Assembly: GCA_937872125.1 (NCBI GenBank)
Contig: CALMNY010000290.1
Coordinates: 1 to 11,684, forward strand
DNA from: an uncultured Candidatus Competibacteraceae bacterium
Lineage (GTDB): Bacteria; Pseudomonadota; Gammaproteobacteria; Competibacterales; Competibacteraceae
Reading direction: 5' to 3'
Length of the DNA stretch: 11,684 bases
The translations under genes and the position numbers were made by a program. The stretch's first letter is position 1; every line of letters begins with the position of its first letter. The notes below the pieces were generated by a model. It saw nothing but the letters and a program-made list of their open reading frames with translations, had not been told where the DNA came from and ran no database searches. Of this stretch, positions 1-7,143 are shown piece by piece.

Positions 1-821
1 CCGTGGTGTTGGGCCTGATCGTCGGCAGCTTTCTCAACGTGGTGATTTACCGCCTGCCGCTGATGATGGAGCGGGAATGGCGGGCGCAGTGCGCGGAGTT
101 GCTGGGTCAACCGGTTCAGGGCGACGGATCGCCCGCTCTGACGCTGTGGGGGCCGCGTTCGCAGTGCCCGCACTGTGGTCATCTGATTCAGGCGGTGGAG
201 AACATCCCGCTGCTCAGCTATGCCCTGCAGCGCGGGCGGTGTGCGCACTGCGGCGCGGCCATCAGCCGCCAATATCCGCTGGTGGAAGCCTTGAGCGGCC
301 TGCTGGCTGGCGTCGTCGCCTGGAAATTTGGCTTCGGCTGGCCCGCAGCGGCGGCGCTGGTCTTCACCTGGGTCCTGCTGGCGGCCAGCGCCATTGATTT
401 TCGTCATCAACTGTTGCCGGATGATCTGGTGCTGCCGTTGCTGTGGCTGGGACTGTTCGCGGCGCTGTTTGGCTTGTTCGCCGACCTGCCCAGTGCGGTC
501 ATTGGCGCTATGGCCGGTTATCTGGCGCTCTGGTCGGTCTATCAGGGCTTCCGCCTGCTGACTGGCAAGGAAGGGATGGGCCATGGCGATTTCAAGCTGC
601 TGGCGGCGCTCGGTGCGTGGACCGGCTGGCAATACCTGGTCACGATTGTCTTGCTGTCGTCGCTGGTGGGGGCGATTTTCGGTCTGGCGCTGATCCTGTT
701 CCGGGGTCGGGACCGGCAGGTCCCGATGCCATTCGGCCCCTTTCTCGCTGCGGCCGGCTGGATTGCGCTGCTGTGGGGCGAGACGATCAACCGGACCTAT
801 CTGAACTGGCTGGGGCTATAA
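1..821 (+). CDS. pilD: Type 4 prepilin peptidase / N-methyltransferase PilD (5' partial)
   Basis: Inner-membrane aspartic protease that cleaves the leader of type IV prepilins and type II secretion pseudopilins and N-methylates the new N-terminus. Numbering from the codon at position 3, the sequence shows the N-terminal motif GSFLNVVIYRLP (8-19), a zinc-binding pair of CxxC motifs (Cys55, 58, 80, 83) in the cytoplasmic methyltransferase region, and both catalytic aspartates: Asp132 in AIDFRHQLLPDD and Asp196 in GMGHGDFKLL. Several hydrophobic membrane segments follow, and the gene ends in TAA at 819-821. The reading frame is open to the window edge. By family comparison roughly 15-20 N-terminal residues are missing, so the GTG at 3 should not be taken as the start. 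The tetracysteine motif marks the bifunctional form. It lies directly upstream of coaE, a common gammaproteobacterial order. Identification is secure. Confidence 0.96.
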   Translation, partial: VVLGLIVGSFLNVVIYRLPLMMEREWRAQCAELLGQPVQGDGSPALTLWGPRSQCPHCGHLIQAVENIPLLSYALQRGRCAHCGAAISRQYPLVEALSGLLAGVVAWKFGFGWPAAAALVFTWVLLAASAIDFRHQLLPDDLVLPLLWLGLFAALFGLFADLPSAVIGAMAGYLALWSVYQGFRLLTGKEGMGHGDFKLLAALGAWTGWQYLVTIVLLSSLVGAIFGLALILFRGRDRQVPMPFGPFLAAAGWIALLWGETINRTYLNWLGL

Positions 822-823
822 CG

Positions 824-1429
824 GTGCTGGTCATTGGCTTGACGGGTGGCATCGGCAGCGGCAAAACCGCGGTCAGCGACCGTTTTGCGCACCTTGGCGC
901 ACCAGTCATTGACACCGACCTGCTCGCTCGTGAACTGGTCGAACCGGGCCAGCCGGCGCTGGCAGAGATCGCGGTCGAATTTGGGCCGGATTGCCTGAAT
1001 GACGAGGGTCGGTTGCATCGCAGCCGGTTGCGCGAACGAGTGTTCGCCGATCCGGCGGGTCGGCGGCGGCTGGAAGCCATCCTGCATCCCCGGATTCGCG
1101 CCCTGGCGCGGGAACGGATCGCGCGCCTGACCGCTCCCTACTGTCTATTGGTCATTCCACTGCTGGCGGAAACCGGGATGACTGATCTGGTGGACCGGGT
1201 GCTGGTGGTGGACGTGCCGGAAGAAGTGCAGATTCGCCGGGTCATGGCGCGGGACGGGGTTACGGAAGCGCACGCCCGCCGCATCCTGGCCGCCCAGGCC
1301 GACCGGAGTCAGCGGCTGGCGCTGGCGAACGAGATCGTGGAAAACGCCGGTGATCTGGCGGCGCTGGATCATCAGATCGCCGGGTTGCATCAGCATTATC
1401 TGACCCTGGCCGCCACCCAGGCTGGTTGA
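824..1429 (+). CDS. coaE: Dephospho-CoA kinase CoaE
   Basis: Cytoplasmic enzyme that phosphorylates the ribose 3'-hydroxyl of dephospho-CoA with ATP, the last step of coenzyme A synthesis. The 201-residue product has the family's usual length. It starts VLVIGLTGGIGSGKT with the P-loop GGIGSGKT at 8-15, then IDTD (29-32) at the dephospho-CoA site, HPRI (88-91), PLLAE (112-116), and a C-terminal QADRSQRLALAN segment typical of the family. The open frame extends further upstream inside pilD, but homology begins at the GTG at 824, two bases after the pilD stop. That spacing suggests translational coupling, with a weak GGGG-type ribosome binding site inside the end of pilD. Nothing in the catalytic core is missing. 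Confidence 0.96.
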   Translation: MLVIGLTGGIGSGKTAVSDRFAHLGAPVIDTDLLARELVEPGQPALAEIAVEFGPDCLNDEGRLHRSRLRERVFADPAGRRRLEAILHPRIRALARERIARLTAPYCLLVIPLLAETGMTDLVDRVLVVDVPEEVQIRRVMARDGVTEAHARRILAAQADRSQRLALANEIVENAGDLAALDHQIAGLHQHYLTLAATQAG

Positions 1430-1491
1430 GCGGCGGCCCGGCGAGCCGCGCCCGCACATTGGCCCCACTCCCCGACGATGACTGCGTCCGC

Positions 1492-1504
1492 GAGGACTAT
1501 CGTG
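1492..1504 (+). promoter_or_regulatory. Ribosome binding site deciding the zapD start
   Basis: GAGG at 1492-1495 lies 6 nt before the GTG at 1502. No comparable site precedes the upstream ATG at 1478, so this site supports the shorter ZapD whose N-terminus aligns with E. coli. Confidence 0.55.
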
Positions 1505-2272
1505 CCCCAGACTATTTGCTACGAACAGCCGCTCAACGAACGCGCCCGCTCTTTGTTGCGCCTCGAATTTTTGTTTCATCAGGTTCAGCATAGCCTCGCT
1601 GGGCCTTCGACCTGGGACAGCCGCACGGCGTTGCAAGGCCTGTTTGACATTCTGGCGCTGACCGGACGCAATGAGTTCAAGGGCGACCTGCTCAAGGAAC
1701 TGGAGCGCCACGCCGCCGCCTTGAACCGGCTGCGGCTGAACCCTGGTGTACAGGTGGATACGCTGGATCGGGTGCTGGCGGAGATCGGCGCGGTCATTGG
1801 CCAGGTTCATCGGCTGGACAGTTCGGCTTTGGAGGTCGTGCGGCAAACCGATTTTTTAAGCGCCATTCATAAGCGGAGTCAGGCGCCCGGTGGTACTTGC
1901 CGGTTTGATCTGCCCGCGCTCCATTTCTGGTTGCAGCACGATCCTGAGGTTCGCGCCCAGCATTTGCAAGAATGGCTAGATCCCTTTACGCCCTTGCAGG
2001 ATGCCGTTACGCTGATTCTGCGACTGATCCGCGACAGCGCCATCCCACAGCCGGAAATAGCCTACCGGGGCTTTTTTCAACGGAGTCTCGACAGTAACGC
2101 GCCTTCGCAGATCATCCGGGTGTTTCTGCCACGCGCTGTGGCCCTGTTCCCGGAAATCAGCGGCGGCCGGCATCGCTTCACCATTCGCTTTCTGGAGCAG
2201 CCGGACCCCAATCGCCGGGCGGTTCAGAGTACGGCTGACGTTCCGCTTCAACTGGCCTGCTGCGCGATTTGA
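1502..2272 (+). CDS. zapD: Cell division protein ZapD (YacF/DUF1342)
   Basis: ZapD binds the C-terminal tail of FtsZ and bundles protofilaments, stabilising the Z-ring at mid-cell. The product (256 residues from the chosen start) matches the family along its length: N-terminus VPQTICYEQPLNERARSLLR, compared with the E. coli beginning [20 protein letters not shown], and the C-terminal VPLQLACC motif. An ATG at 1478 would add eight residues. I prefer the GTG at 1502 because it aligns with the known family N-terminus and has a GAGG ribosome binding site at 1492-1495 with a 6-nt spacer. The gene follows coaE after 72 bp. Its last 25 bp overlap the end of mutT on the other strand. The small zinc protein gene yacG, which follows zapD in E. 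coli and many relatives, is absent here. Confidence 0.93.
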   Translation: MPQTICYEQPLNERARSLLRLEFLFHQVQHSLAGPSTWDSRTALQGLFDILALTGRNEFKGDLLKELERHAAALNRLRLNPGVQVDTLDRVLAEIGAVIGQVHRLDSSALEVVRQTDFLSAIHKRSQAPGGTCRFDLPALHFWLQHDPEVRAQHLQEWLDPFTPLQDAVTLILRLIRDSAIPQPEIAYRGFFQRSLDSNAPSQIIRVFLPRAVALFPEISGGRHRFTIRFLEQPDPNRRAVQSTADVPLQLACCAI

Positions 2273-2667
2273 GCGCACTCCCGGCGCAGCCGCGCGATGA
2301 TCGGTGCATCGGCGGCAGGAAAGGCGAAGTTGGCCAGTTCGGCCGGTGACGCCCACCGCAGCGGTTGACCTTCCCGCCCGTGCAGCTCGCCGCGCCAGGC
2401 AGTCACCCGCCAGACATCCAGAAGTACGGTTTTATCGGGATAGGCATGGCGAACCTGCAACCACGGTTCGGCGGCCTGGACGGTGATCCCCAGTTCTTCG
2501 TGCAATTCACGCTGGAGCGCCGTTGCCACCGTTTCAGCCGCTTCCACCTTGCCGCCGGGAAATTCCCACCGCCCGCCCTGATGCACATGGTCGGGCCGGC
2601 GGGCGATCAGGATCGCGCCGGATGCATCCGCGACGATGCCCACCGCTACATGGACCGTTCCGCTCAC
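2248..2667 (-). CDS. mutT: 8-oxo-dGTP diphosphatase MutT (Nudix hydrolase)
   Basis: Hydrolyses 8-oxo-dGTP to the monophosphate and so prevents A:T to C:G transversions. The 139-residue protein has a perfect Nudix box: Gly39, Glu45, then Arg53-Glu54-Leu55, Glu57-Glu58 and Gly60, within [11 protein letters not shown] and RELHEELGI. The N-terminal VHVAVGIV strand and the C-terminal [12 protein letters not shown] region resemble E. coli MutT. Translation starts at a GTG (2667-2665) that overlaps the argJ stop as GTGA, so the two genes are probably translationally coupled. Pseudomonad homologues at this locus are often about 315 residues with a C-terminal thiamine-phosphate-synthase-like domain. 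This one ends after the Nudix domain, like the E. coli enzyme. Its 3' end overlaps the convergent zapD by 25 bp. Confidence 0.95.
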   Translation of the reverse strand: MSGTVHVAVGIVADASGAILIARRPDHVHQGGRWEFPGGKVEAAETVATALQRELHEELGITVQAAEPWLQVRHAYPDKTVLLDVWRVTAWRGELHGREGQPLRWASPAELANFAFPAADAPIIARLRRECAQIAQQAS

Positions 2668-3854
2668 GTCCGATACTCGGCGTTGATGCGCACGTAATCG
2701 AAGGACAGGTCCGTGGTCCAGATCCGCGCGGCCGCCGCGCCCCGGCCCAGCTCAACCCGAATCGTGATTTCGGGCCGCGCCATCACCTGCTGACCCTGCT
2801 CTTCGGTGTAATCCAGCGCACGACCGCCATTTTGGACGATGCAGACTTCGTCCAGATGGAGCGCCACCCGGTCAATTTCCAAATCCGCCAGCCCGGCCCG
2901 ACCCACTGCCGCCAGAATCCGACCCCAGTTGGGATCGGACGCGAAAAATGCGGTTTTGACCAGCGGCGAATGGGCGATGGTATAGGCAACCTGCCGGCAT
3001 TCAGCGGCGTCGCGGCCCCCTTCGATCTGCACGGTGATGAACTTGGTCGCGCCTTCGCCATCGCGGATGATGGCCTGCGCCAGATCGCTGCACACCTCGC
3101 GCACGGCGCCGGCAAACCGCGCGTAATCCTCACCCTGTGCTGGCACGTTGGCTCCGGACTGACCCGTCGCCAGCAACAGGCAGGAGTCATTGGTGGAGGT
3201 ATCACCGTCCACAGTGATCGCGTTGAAGGAATCGGCGACTGCCTCCGTCAGTACGGACTGCAACACAGGTTCATCCACGGCGGCGTCGGTAGCGATGAAC
3301 GCCAGCAAGGTCGCCATGTCCGGGCGAATCATACCGGCGCCCTTGGCAATACCGGTTACCGTCACCTCCCGATCAGCGAGATGCAGCCGCCGCGACGCCC
3401 ATTTGGGCCGGGTGTCGGTGGTCATGATACCGTGGGCCGCTTCGGTCCAGCCGTCCGCCCGCAGTGCCGCCAGCGCCGCCGGCAATCCGGCCACGAGGCG
3501 AAACAGCGGCAATGGCTCGCCGATGACGCCGGTGGAAAAGGGCAATACTTCTTCCGTTCGGCAACCGACCCGTTCCGCCAACGATCGGCAGCTCGCTTCG
3601 GCGTCCACCAACCCGTGCCGACCGGTGCCGGCGTTGGCGTTGCCGGTGTTGATCACCAGGTAGCGGGGGCTGGCGGCGGCCAGATGCGTTCGCGCCACGA
3701 TCACCGGCGCGGCGCAAAAGGCGTTACGGGTAAACACAGCGGCGGCCCGGGTTCCCGCCGCCGCTTCGATCACCACCAGATCGCGGCGGTTGGGATACTT
3801 GATGCCGGCGCACGTTGTTCCGAGACGAATACCGGCAACCTTGAGAGATTCCAT
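2664..3854 (-). CDS. argJ: Bifunctional ornithine acetyltransferase / N-acetylglutamate synthase ArgJ
   Basis: Transfers the acetyl group from N-acetylornithine to glutamate in cyclic arginine biosynthesis. Some members also use acetyl-CoA. The 396-residue protein contains the self-cleavage motif [14 protein letters not shown], with the predicted nucleophile Thr182 at the start of the beta chain. It also has STGVIG (107-112), expected at the oxyanion hole, [10 protein letters not shown] in the beta chain, and the typical C-terminus [10 protein letters not shown]. The frame is open to an ATG at 3893, but homology begins at MESLKVAG. A candidate promoter -10 box lies at 3884-3889, so a transcript from it could not include the 3893 codon. 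I therefore place the start at 3854, with only a weak ribosome binding site. It is followed by mutT with a 4-base overlap. In Pseudomonas argJ lies next to secA, but here four other genes separate them. Confidence 0.96.
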   Translation of the reverse strand: MESLKVAGIRLGTTCAGIKYPNRRDLVVIEAAAGTRAAAVFTRNAFCAAPVIVARTHLAAASPRYLVINTGNANAGTGRHGLVDAEASCRSLAERVGCRTEEVLPFSTGVIGEPLPLFRLVAGLPAALAALRADGWTEAAHGIMTTDTRPKWASRRLHLADREVTVTGIAKGAGMIRPDMATLLAFIATDAAVDEPVLQSVLTEAVADSFNAITVDGDTSTNDSCLLLATGQSGANVPAQGEDYARFAGAVREVCSDLAQAIIRDGEGATKFITVQIEGGRDAAECRQVAYTIAHSPLVKTAFFASDPNWGRILAAVGRAGLADLEIDRVALHLDEVCIVQNGGRALDYTEEQGQQVMARPEITIRVELGRGAAAARIWTTDLSFDYVRINAEYRT

Positions 3855-3964
3855 GATTGACTCTGCTTGATTTTGATGAAAAAACGATAGCAAACCTGAC
3901 CAAAAAGTTAAACTGTTTTAGTACAGGGCTGGACTGCTGAACGGCTGCCGCAGAGTCATTTTAT
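3855..3964. promoter_or_regulatory. Divergent intergenic region between argJ and the acyl-CoA synthetase gene
   Basis: This 110-bp non-coding stretch is clearly more AT-rich than its surroundings and separates two divergent genes, so it should hold promoters for both. I see no strong inverted repeat or recognisable operator. A candidate minus-strand promoter is listed separately. On plus, a TATATG hexamer at 3962-3967 could be a -10 element for the ligase gene, but its -35 match is poor. Confidence 0.5.
3884..3911 (-). promoter_or_regulatory. Candidate sigma-70 promoter for argJ-mutT
   Basis: Read on the minus strand, TTAACT (3911-3906) resembles a -35 box with 4 of 6 matches. TATCGT (3889-3884) resembles a -10 box with 4 of 6 matches. 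The spacer is 16 bp. Transcription would start near 3877, giving a leader of about 20-25 nt before the ATG at 3854. The match is only moderate, and position is the main support. Confidence 0.35.
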
Positions 3965-5563
3965 ATGGCCCGGCGAGTGATGACCCGAACGGGCGTCAAC
4001 GCGCTATTGGCGCCGATCAAACAGGAGGACAGACGTTTGCTCATTAGACCGATGCTCGAAGAAACGGCGCGCCAAAGCCCGGAGCGGACAGCGATCATCG
4101 CCGGCGACGTGGCGATCTCCTACGGGCAACTAGCGGATCAGGTTGCGCGGTGTGCGGCGGGGTTGTTGGAGCTCGGTCTCGCGGCCGGCGACCGGGTCGC
4201 CGTGCTGTTGCCCAACACGATGGAGTTTGCCACGACCCTGCTGGCCGCCCACTATGCCGGGTTGATCGCCGTGCCGTTATTTGCCGATTATCCACCGGCG
4301 GAACAGCGCGATATTCTGACGCAGACGGCCGCCCGCGTCTTGATCGCTTCCCCATCCCTGCTGCCCTTGGTCCCGGATGAATCCATCCCGGCGCTGACTC
4401 GGGTCATTCTGACCGGAGTAGAAGCGCCGGGATGCCTGACTTACGAAGCCCTCCTCGAATCGCCGCCGCTGGGCGCATCGGTTGATCAGGACGCCAACGG
4501 CGATCCCATCGCGATCATTGTCTATACCTCCGGCTCGACCGGACGTCCCAAGGGGGTGGCCCATACCCAGACCCGTCTCGTCAATCGGGCCGATCTGTTC
4601 ATCCAGACGCTGGGGATTACCGGATCTGACCGGACCCTGTCGGCGCAACACCTGGGACGTCCCCTCTTTTTGGTCGCCAATCTCCTGGCGATGTTACGCG
4701 TCGGCGGTTGCCTCACGCTGGTTGATCCGCCCGCGCCCGACCGGTTCTGGAAATGCTACGGAGAGCTCCAGCCCACCTATTACCTGGCGCCGCCTGGCTA
4801 CAGCTATCAGCTCATGGACCGCCCCGGCGCGGTGCAGATCAATCACTCCCGCCTGCGCTTCTGGATCAACGTCGGCGACCGGCCCAGCGCAGAACTCCGC
4901 CAGCGCGTGACCGCGATCACCGGCCGCCCTTTCCTCAACATGTTCGGGATGACGGAGAGCGGATTTCTGGCCATCACTTCGCCCACCAAGCCGACCAAGA
5001 CCGACGCCATCGGCAAACCCATGGCGGGTGTCGAGTTCCAGCTCGTGGCTCCAGATGGCCAGGAGGTAGCGCCCGGCGAAGCGGGACGCCTGCGGATTCG
5101 CACCCCGAACCTGATGGTCGGTTACTGGAACGATACGCTGCTGACGCACCGGACCATTGGTTCGGGCTGGCTTGAAACCCAGGATCTGCTGCGGATCGAT
5201 GAAGACGGCGACTATGGTTTCGTGGGCCGGCGCAGCGACATCATCGTGCGGAACGGCGCGAATGTCGCCACAGCCCTGGTCGTCGAGTCCTTGCTCACCC
5301 ATCCGGCCATCGCTGAGGCGATCCTGGTCGGCATGCCGGACCGCTGCGACGGTCAGTTGCCCATGGCGTTCTATCGTCTGCGGGCGGCCGCCAGCGATCC
5401 TGGCGGCGCGGCCTTGCATGCCTGGGTCGCGGCTGTGGTGGACGCCTGGTCCATCCCGGCGGGCTTTTACCCGATCGACCACTGGCCGTTGACCCCGAAT
5501 GGCAAGATCGACCGCAACCGCCTGATCGACATGGCCGCGGGTCTGGCTGCGGTCGCGCGCTAA
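3965..5563 (+). CDS. Acyl-CoA synthetase-like AMP-binding enzyme (ANL superfamily)
   Basis: Class I adenylate-forming enzyme expected to activate a carboxylic acid with ATP and transfer it to CoA or another thiol. Numbering from the ATG at 3965, the sequence shows the phosphate-binding loop YTSGSTGRPKG (187-197), the MFGMTESG motif (326-333), the ATP-ribose aspartate Asp407 in LETQDLL, GRRSDIIVRNGANV (421-434) at the hinge, and the catalytic lysine Lys514 in PNGKIDR. The full domain order is present, so it looks active. The usual TGD triplet reads TQD here. Length (532, or 508 from the alternative start) fits the family. Coordinates give the longest frame, but the TTG at 4037 has a perfect AGGAGG and is probably the real start. 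The gene converges on the MFS gene with overlapping stops. Substrate is unknown: aromatic, fatty or other acids are all possible. Confidence 0.88.
   Translation: MARRVMTRTGVNALLAPIKQEDRRLLIRPMLEETARQSPERTAIIAGDVAISYGQLADQVARCAAGLLELGLAAGDRVAVLLPNTMEFATTLLAAHYAGLIAVPLFADYPPAEQRDILTQTAARVLIASPSLLPLVPDESIPALTRVILTGVEAPGCLTYEALLESPPLGASVDQDANGDPIAIIVYTSGSTGRPKGVAHTQTRLVNRADLFIQTLGITGSDRTLSAQHLGRPLFLVANLLAMLRVGGCLTLVDPPAPDRFWKCYGELQPTYYLAPPGYSYQLMDRPGAVQINHSRLRFWINVGDRPSAELRQRVTAITGRPFLNMFGMTESGFLAITSPTKPTKTDAIGKPMAGVEFQLVAPDGQEVAPGEAGRLRIRTPNLMVGYWNDTLLTHRTIGSGWLETQDLLRIDEDGDYGFVGRRSDIIVRNGANVATALVVESLLTHPAIAEAILVGMPDRCDGQLPMAFYRLRAAASDPGGAALHAWVAAVVDAWSIPAGFYPIDHWPLTPNGKIDRNRLIDMAAGLAAVAR
4023..4039 (+). 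promoter_or_regulatory. Strong Shine-Dalgarno site and probable TTG start of the acyl-CoA synthetase
   Basis: AGGAGG at 4023-4028 stands 8 nt before an in-frame TTG at 4037. The ATG codons at 3965 and 3980 lack such a site. Starting at 4037 gives a protein beginning MLIRPMLEETARQSPERTAI, close to the usual N-terminal boundary of AMP-binding enzymes. Confidence 0.55.
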
Positions 5564-7107
5564 GCGACCGTCTGGCCCGGCTCCGGCTCCGGCAGCCAGA
5601 ACGAGGCGATAAAGCTGATCAGATAAACGGTCAGGGCGACCCCGCCCGCGGTATAGGCAACCCTGGCGGCATAGGTCGCCTCCAGCGGGAGCCAATAGGC
5701 AATCCACTGGGTGAGTGCGGCGAAACAGGTGCCGATCATGCGCCCGCCGAGATTGGCCGCAAAACTCTCGCCGGTGCCGCGCAGGTGCAGCGGATAGGCT
5801 TGCGGCAGGTAGTTTCCCCAGAAGCTGAATTGGGCCACGGTCAGGAAGCCGGCCAGAAAGATACCGTATTCCAGCGCGTGCAGACGGGTCACGCCCGCCC
5901 AGCCGAAGATCAGCGGCATGAGTACCAGGCCGGGGGCCAGAAACAGGCGCAGCAACCGCTGCCGGCTGGCGATCGCCAGCACCAGCACCGCGATGGCGAG
6001 CCGCCCCCAGAGTCCGCCAATCTCCTGAATCTTGGTGACGCGGGCGGCGCTGGCCTGCTCGATGGGGCCGGCGATACGCCGTTGTTCCGCCGCCAGCGCG
6101 GCCTGAATTTCGGCCTCGCTCTTGCCCGCCGACTGCCACTGGGTGATCAACTCGGTTTGCCGGGCCTCGGGTAATCTGGCGGCCAGCGCCGCGGCGACCT
6201 CGGCCTTCACCTCCGGCAGGCCGGGGACGATTTGCGGAACCTGCTGGATGGCCCCGAAGGCGGCGGCAAAGCTGCACGTGATCATCAGAGTGGTGAGGAT
6301 GGTCGTCCGCCGCAGGTGCGGCGAAAACAGCGCGACGAGGCTCGGCCGCTGCAGAGTGCCGGCTTCCCGTCGCTGCCGCCAGGCCGGGGATTCAGGGAGC
6401 AGGGGACGGATCAGGAGCAGCGGGATGGCCGGAATCAGCCCGGACATCAGGGTATAACGCCACTCGGCATGGGGATTGTCGATCTGCCCGAGAAAACTGA
6501 GGAATTCAGGGATCTGGATGGCCGGCAACGCCAAGGCGGGCAGTTGAATCCCGAAAAACAGCGGGGCCGGCTGGTGGATAACCCAGGCCGCCAGGATGCC
6601 ATTGACCAGGGCGACCATCAGTCCCCCAACCGAGGAGAACGCTTGCGTGAATCCCAGAACGCCCTCCCGCTGGCGATGATTCGGGAACAGCTCGGCCAGC
6701 CAGGCCACCGCCGCCACAAACTCGACGCAGACGCCGACAAAGACCAGTACCCGGCATGTCAGCAGCATGGGCAAACTGGTCGAGAAGCCAGCGGCAAACG
6801 CAGCGCCGGCATACAGCAGGATGCTCCAGGTCAGAATGCGCCGCCGACCGAGCCGATCCGTGAGATAACCGCCTGCCAGGCCGAACAGTCCGCCAACCAG
6901 GGCTGGTACATAGAACAGTAGACTGAACCACAGGGTGAATTCCGGCGAACCGGGGCGGAATCCGCCAAGTTCGATCAGGGCCGGCCGCACGATCAGCGGC
7001 AGCATCAGCAATTCGTAGATGTCGAACGCAAAACCGATGGCGGCGATGGCGCAAACCAGCCACTGGGTCGGCGTCAGGCGGGGCGATGCCGGGTGATTGC
7101 TGGACAC
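5560..7107 (-). CDS. Major facilitator superfamily transporter with a periplasmic insertion
   Basis: Inner-membrane secondary transporter of 515 residues with the layout of the sugar/organic-acid MFS group. After the first membrane segment (about 17-40) comes motif A as GGYLTDRLGRRR (79-90). Further marks are AELFPNHRQREG (138-149), LLPESPAWRQRR (236-247) ahead of the central loop, and HLRGTGESFAANLGGR (441-456) in the second half. Between membrane segments 7 (about 268-288) and 8 (about 366-381) there is a roughly 70-residue charged, Ala/Glu-rich, predicted helical insertion, on the periplasmic side by MFS topology. The start is a GTG at 7107 with AGGTGG at 7119-7114 and a 6-nt spacer. It lies 36 bp after the secreted-protein gene, probably in one operon. 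Stop codons overlap with the convergent ligase gene. Substrate is unknown; an acid handled by the neighbouring ligase is possible. Confidence 0.9.
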   Translation of the reverse strand: MSSNHPASPRLTPTQWLVCAIAAIGFAFDIYELLMLPLIVRPALIELGGFRPGSPEFTLWFSLLFYVPALVGGLFGLAGGYLTDRLGRRRILTWSILLYAGAAFAAGFSTSLPMLLTCRVLVFVGVCVEFVAAVAWLAELFPNHRQREGVLGFTQAFSSVGGLMVALVNGILAAWVIHQPAPLFFGIQLPALALPAIQIPEFLSFLGQIDNPHAEWRYTLMSGLIPAIPLLLIRPLLPESPAWRQRREAGTLQRPSLVALFSPHLRRTTILTTLMITCSFAAAFGAIQQVPQIVPGLPEVKAEVAAALAARLPEARQTELITQWQSAGKSEAEIQAALAAEQRRIAGPIEQASAARVTKIQEIGGLWGRLAIAVLVLAIASRQRLLRLFLAPGLVLMPLIFGWAGVTRLHALEYGIFLAGFLTVAQFSFWGNYLPQAYPLHLRGTGESFAANLGGRMIGTCFAALTQWIAYWLPLEATYAARVAYTAGGVALTVYLISFIASFWLPEPEPGQTVA

Positions 7108-7113
7108 CGTTAT

Positions 7114-7119
7114 CCACCT
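7114..7119 (-). promoter_or_regulatory. Ribosome binding site of the MFS gene
   Basis: AGGTGG on the minus strand, 6 nt before the GTG at 7107-7105, supports that start and independent translation within the presumed operon. Confidence 0.5.
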
Positions 7120-7143
7120 CGCCTGGCTGACTCCGGGCGCAAA

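Noticed and set aside
1430..1449. GCGGC/GCCGC inverted repeat after coaE as terminator
   Set aside because: The stem is only 5 bp with a 10-nt loop and no T-tract, in GC-rich DNA where such matches are common.
2523..3860. Long plus-strand open frame (445 codons) opposite argJ
   Set aside because: Low-complexity Arg/Gly/Pro/His-rich translation with no motifs. It is antisense to a clear argJ and is expected by chance in GC-rich coding DNA.
3852..3893. Upstream ATG at 3893 as argJ start
   Set aside because: It adds 13 residues with no family similarity and would overlap the likely promoter.
4694..6277. Long minus-strand open frame (527 codons) spanning the ligase and MFS genes
   Set aside because: It lies antisense to the ligase and out of frame within the MFS gene, and its Arg/Gly-rich translation has no domain.
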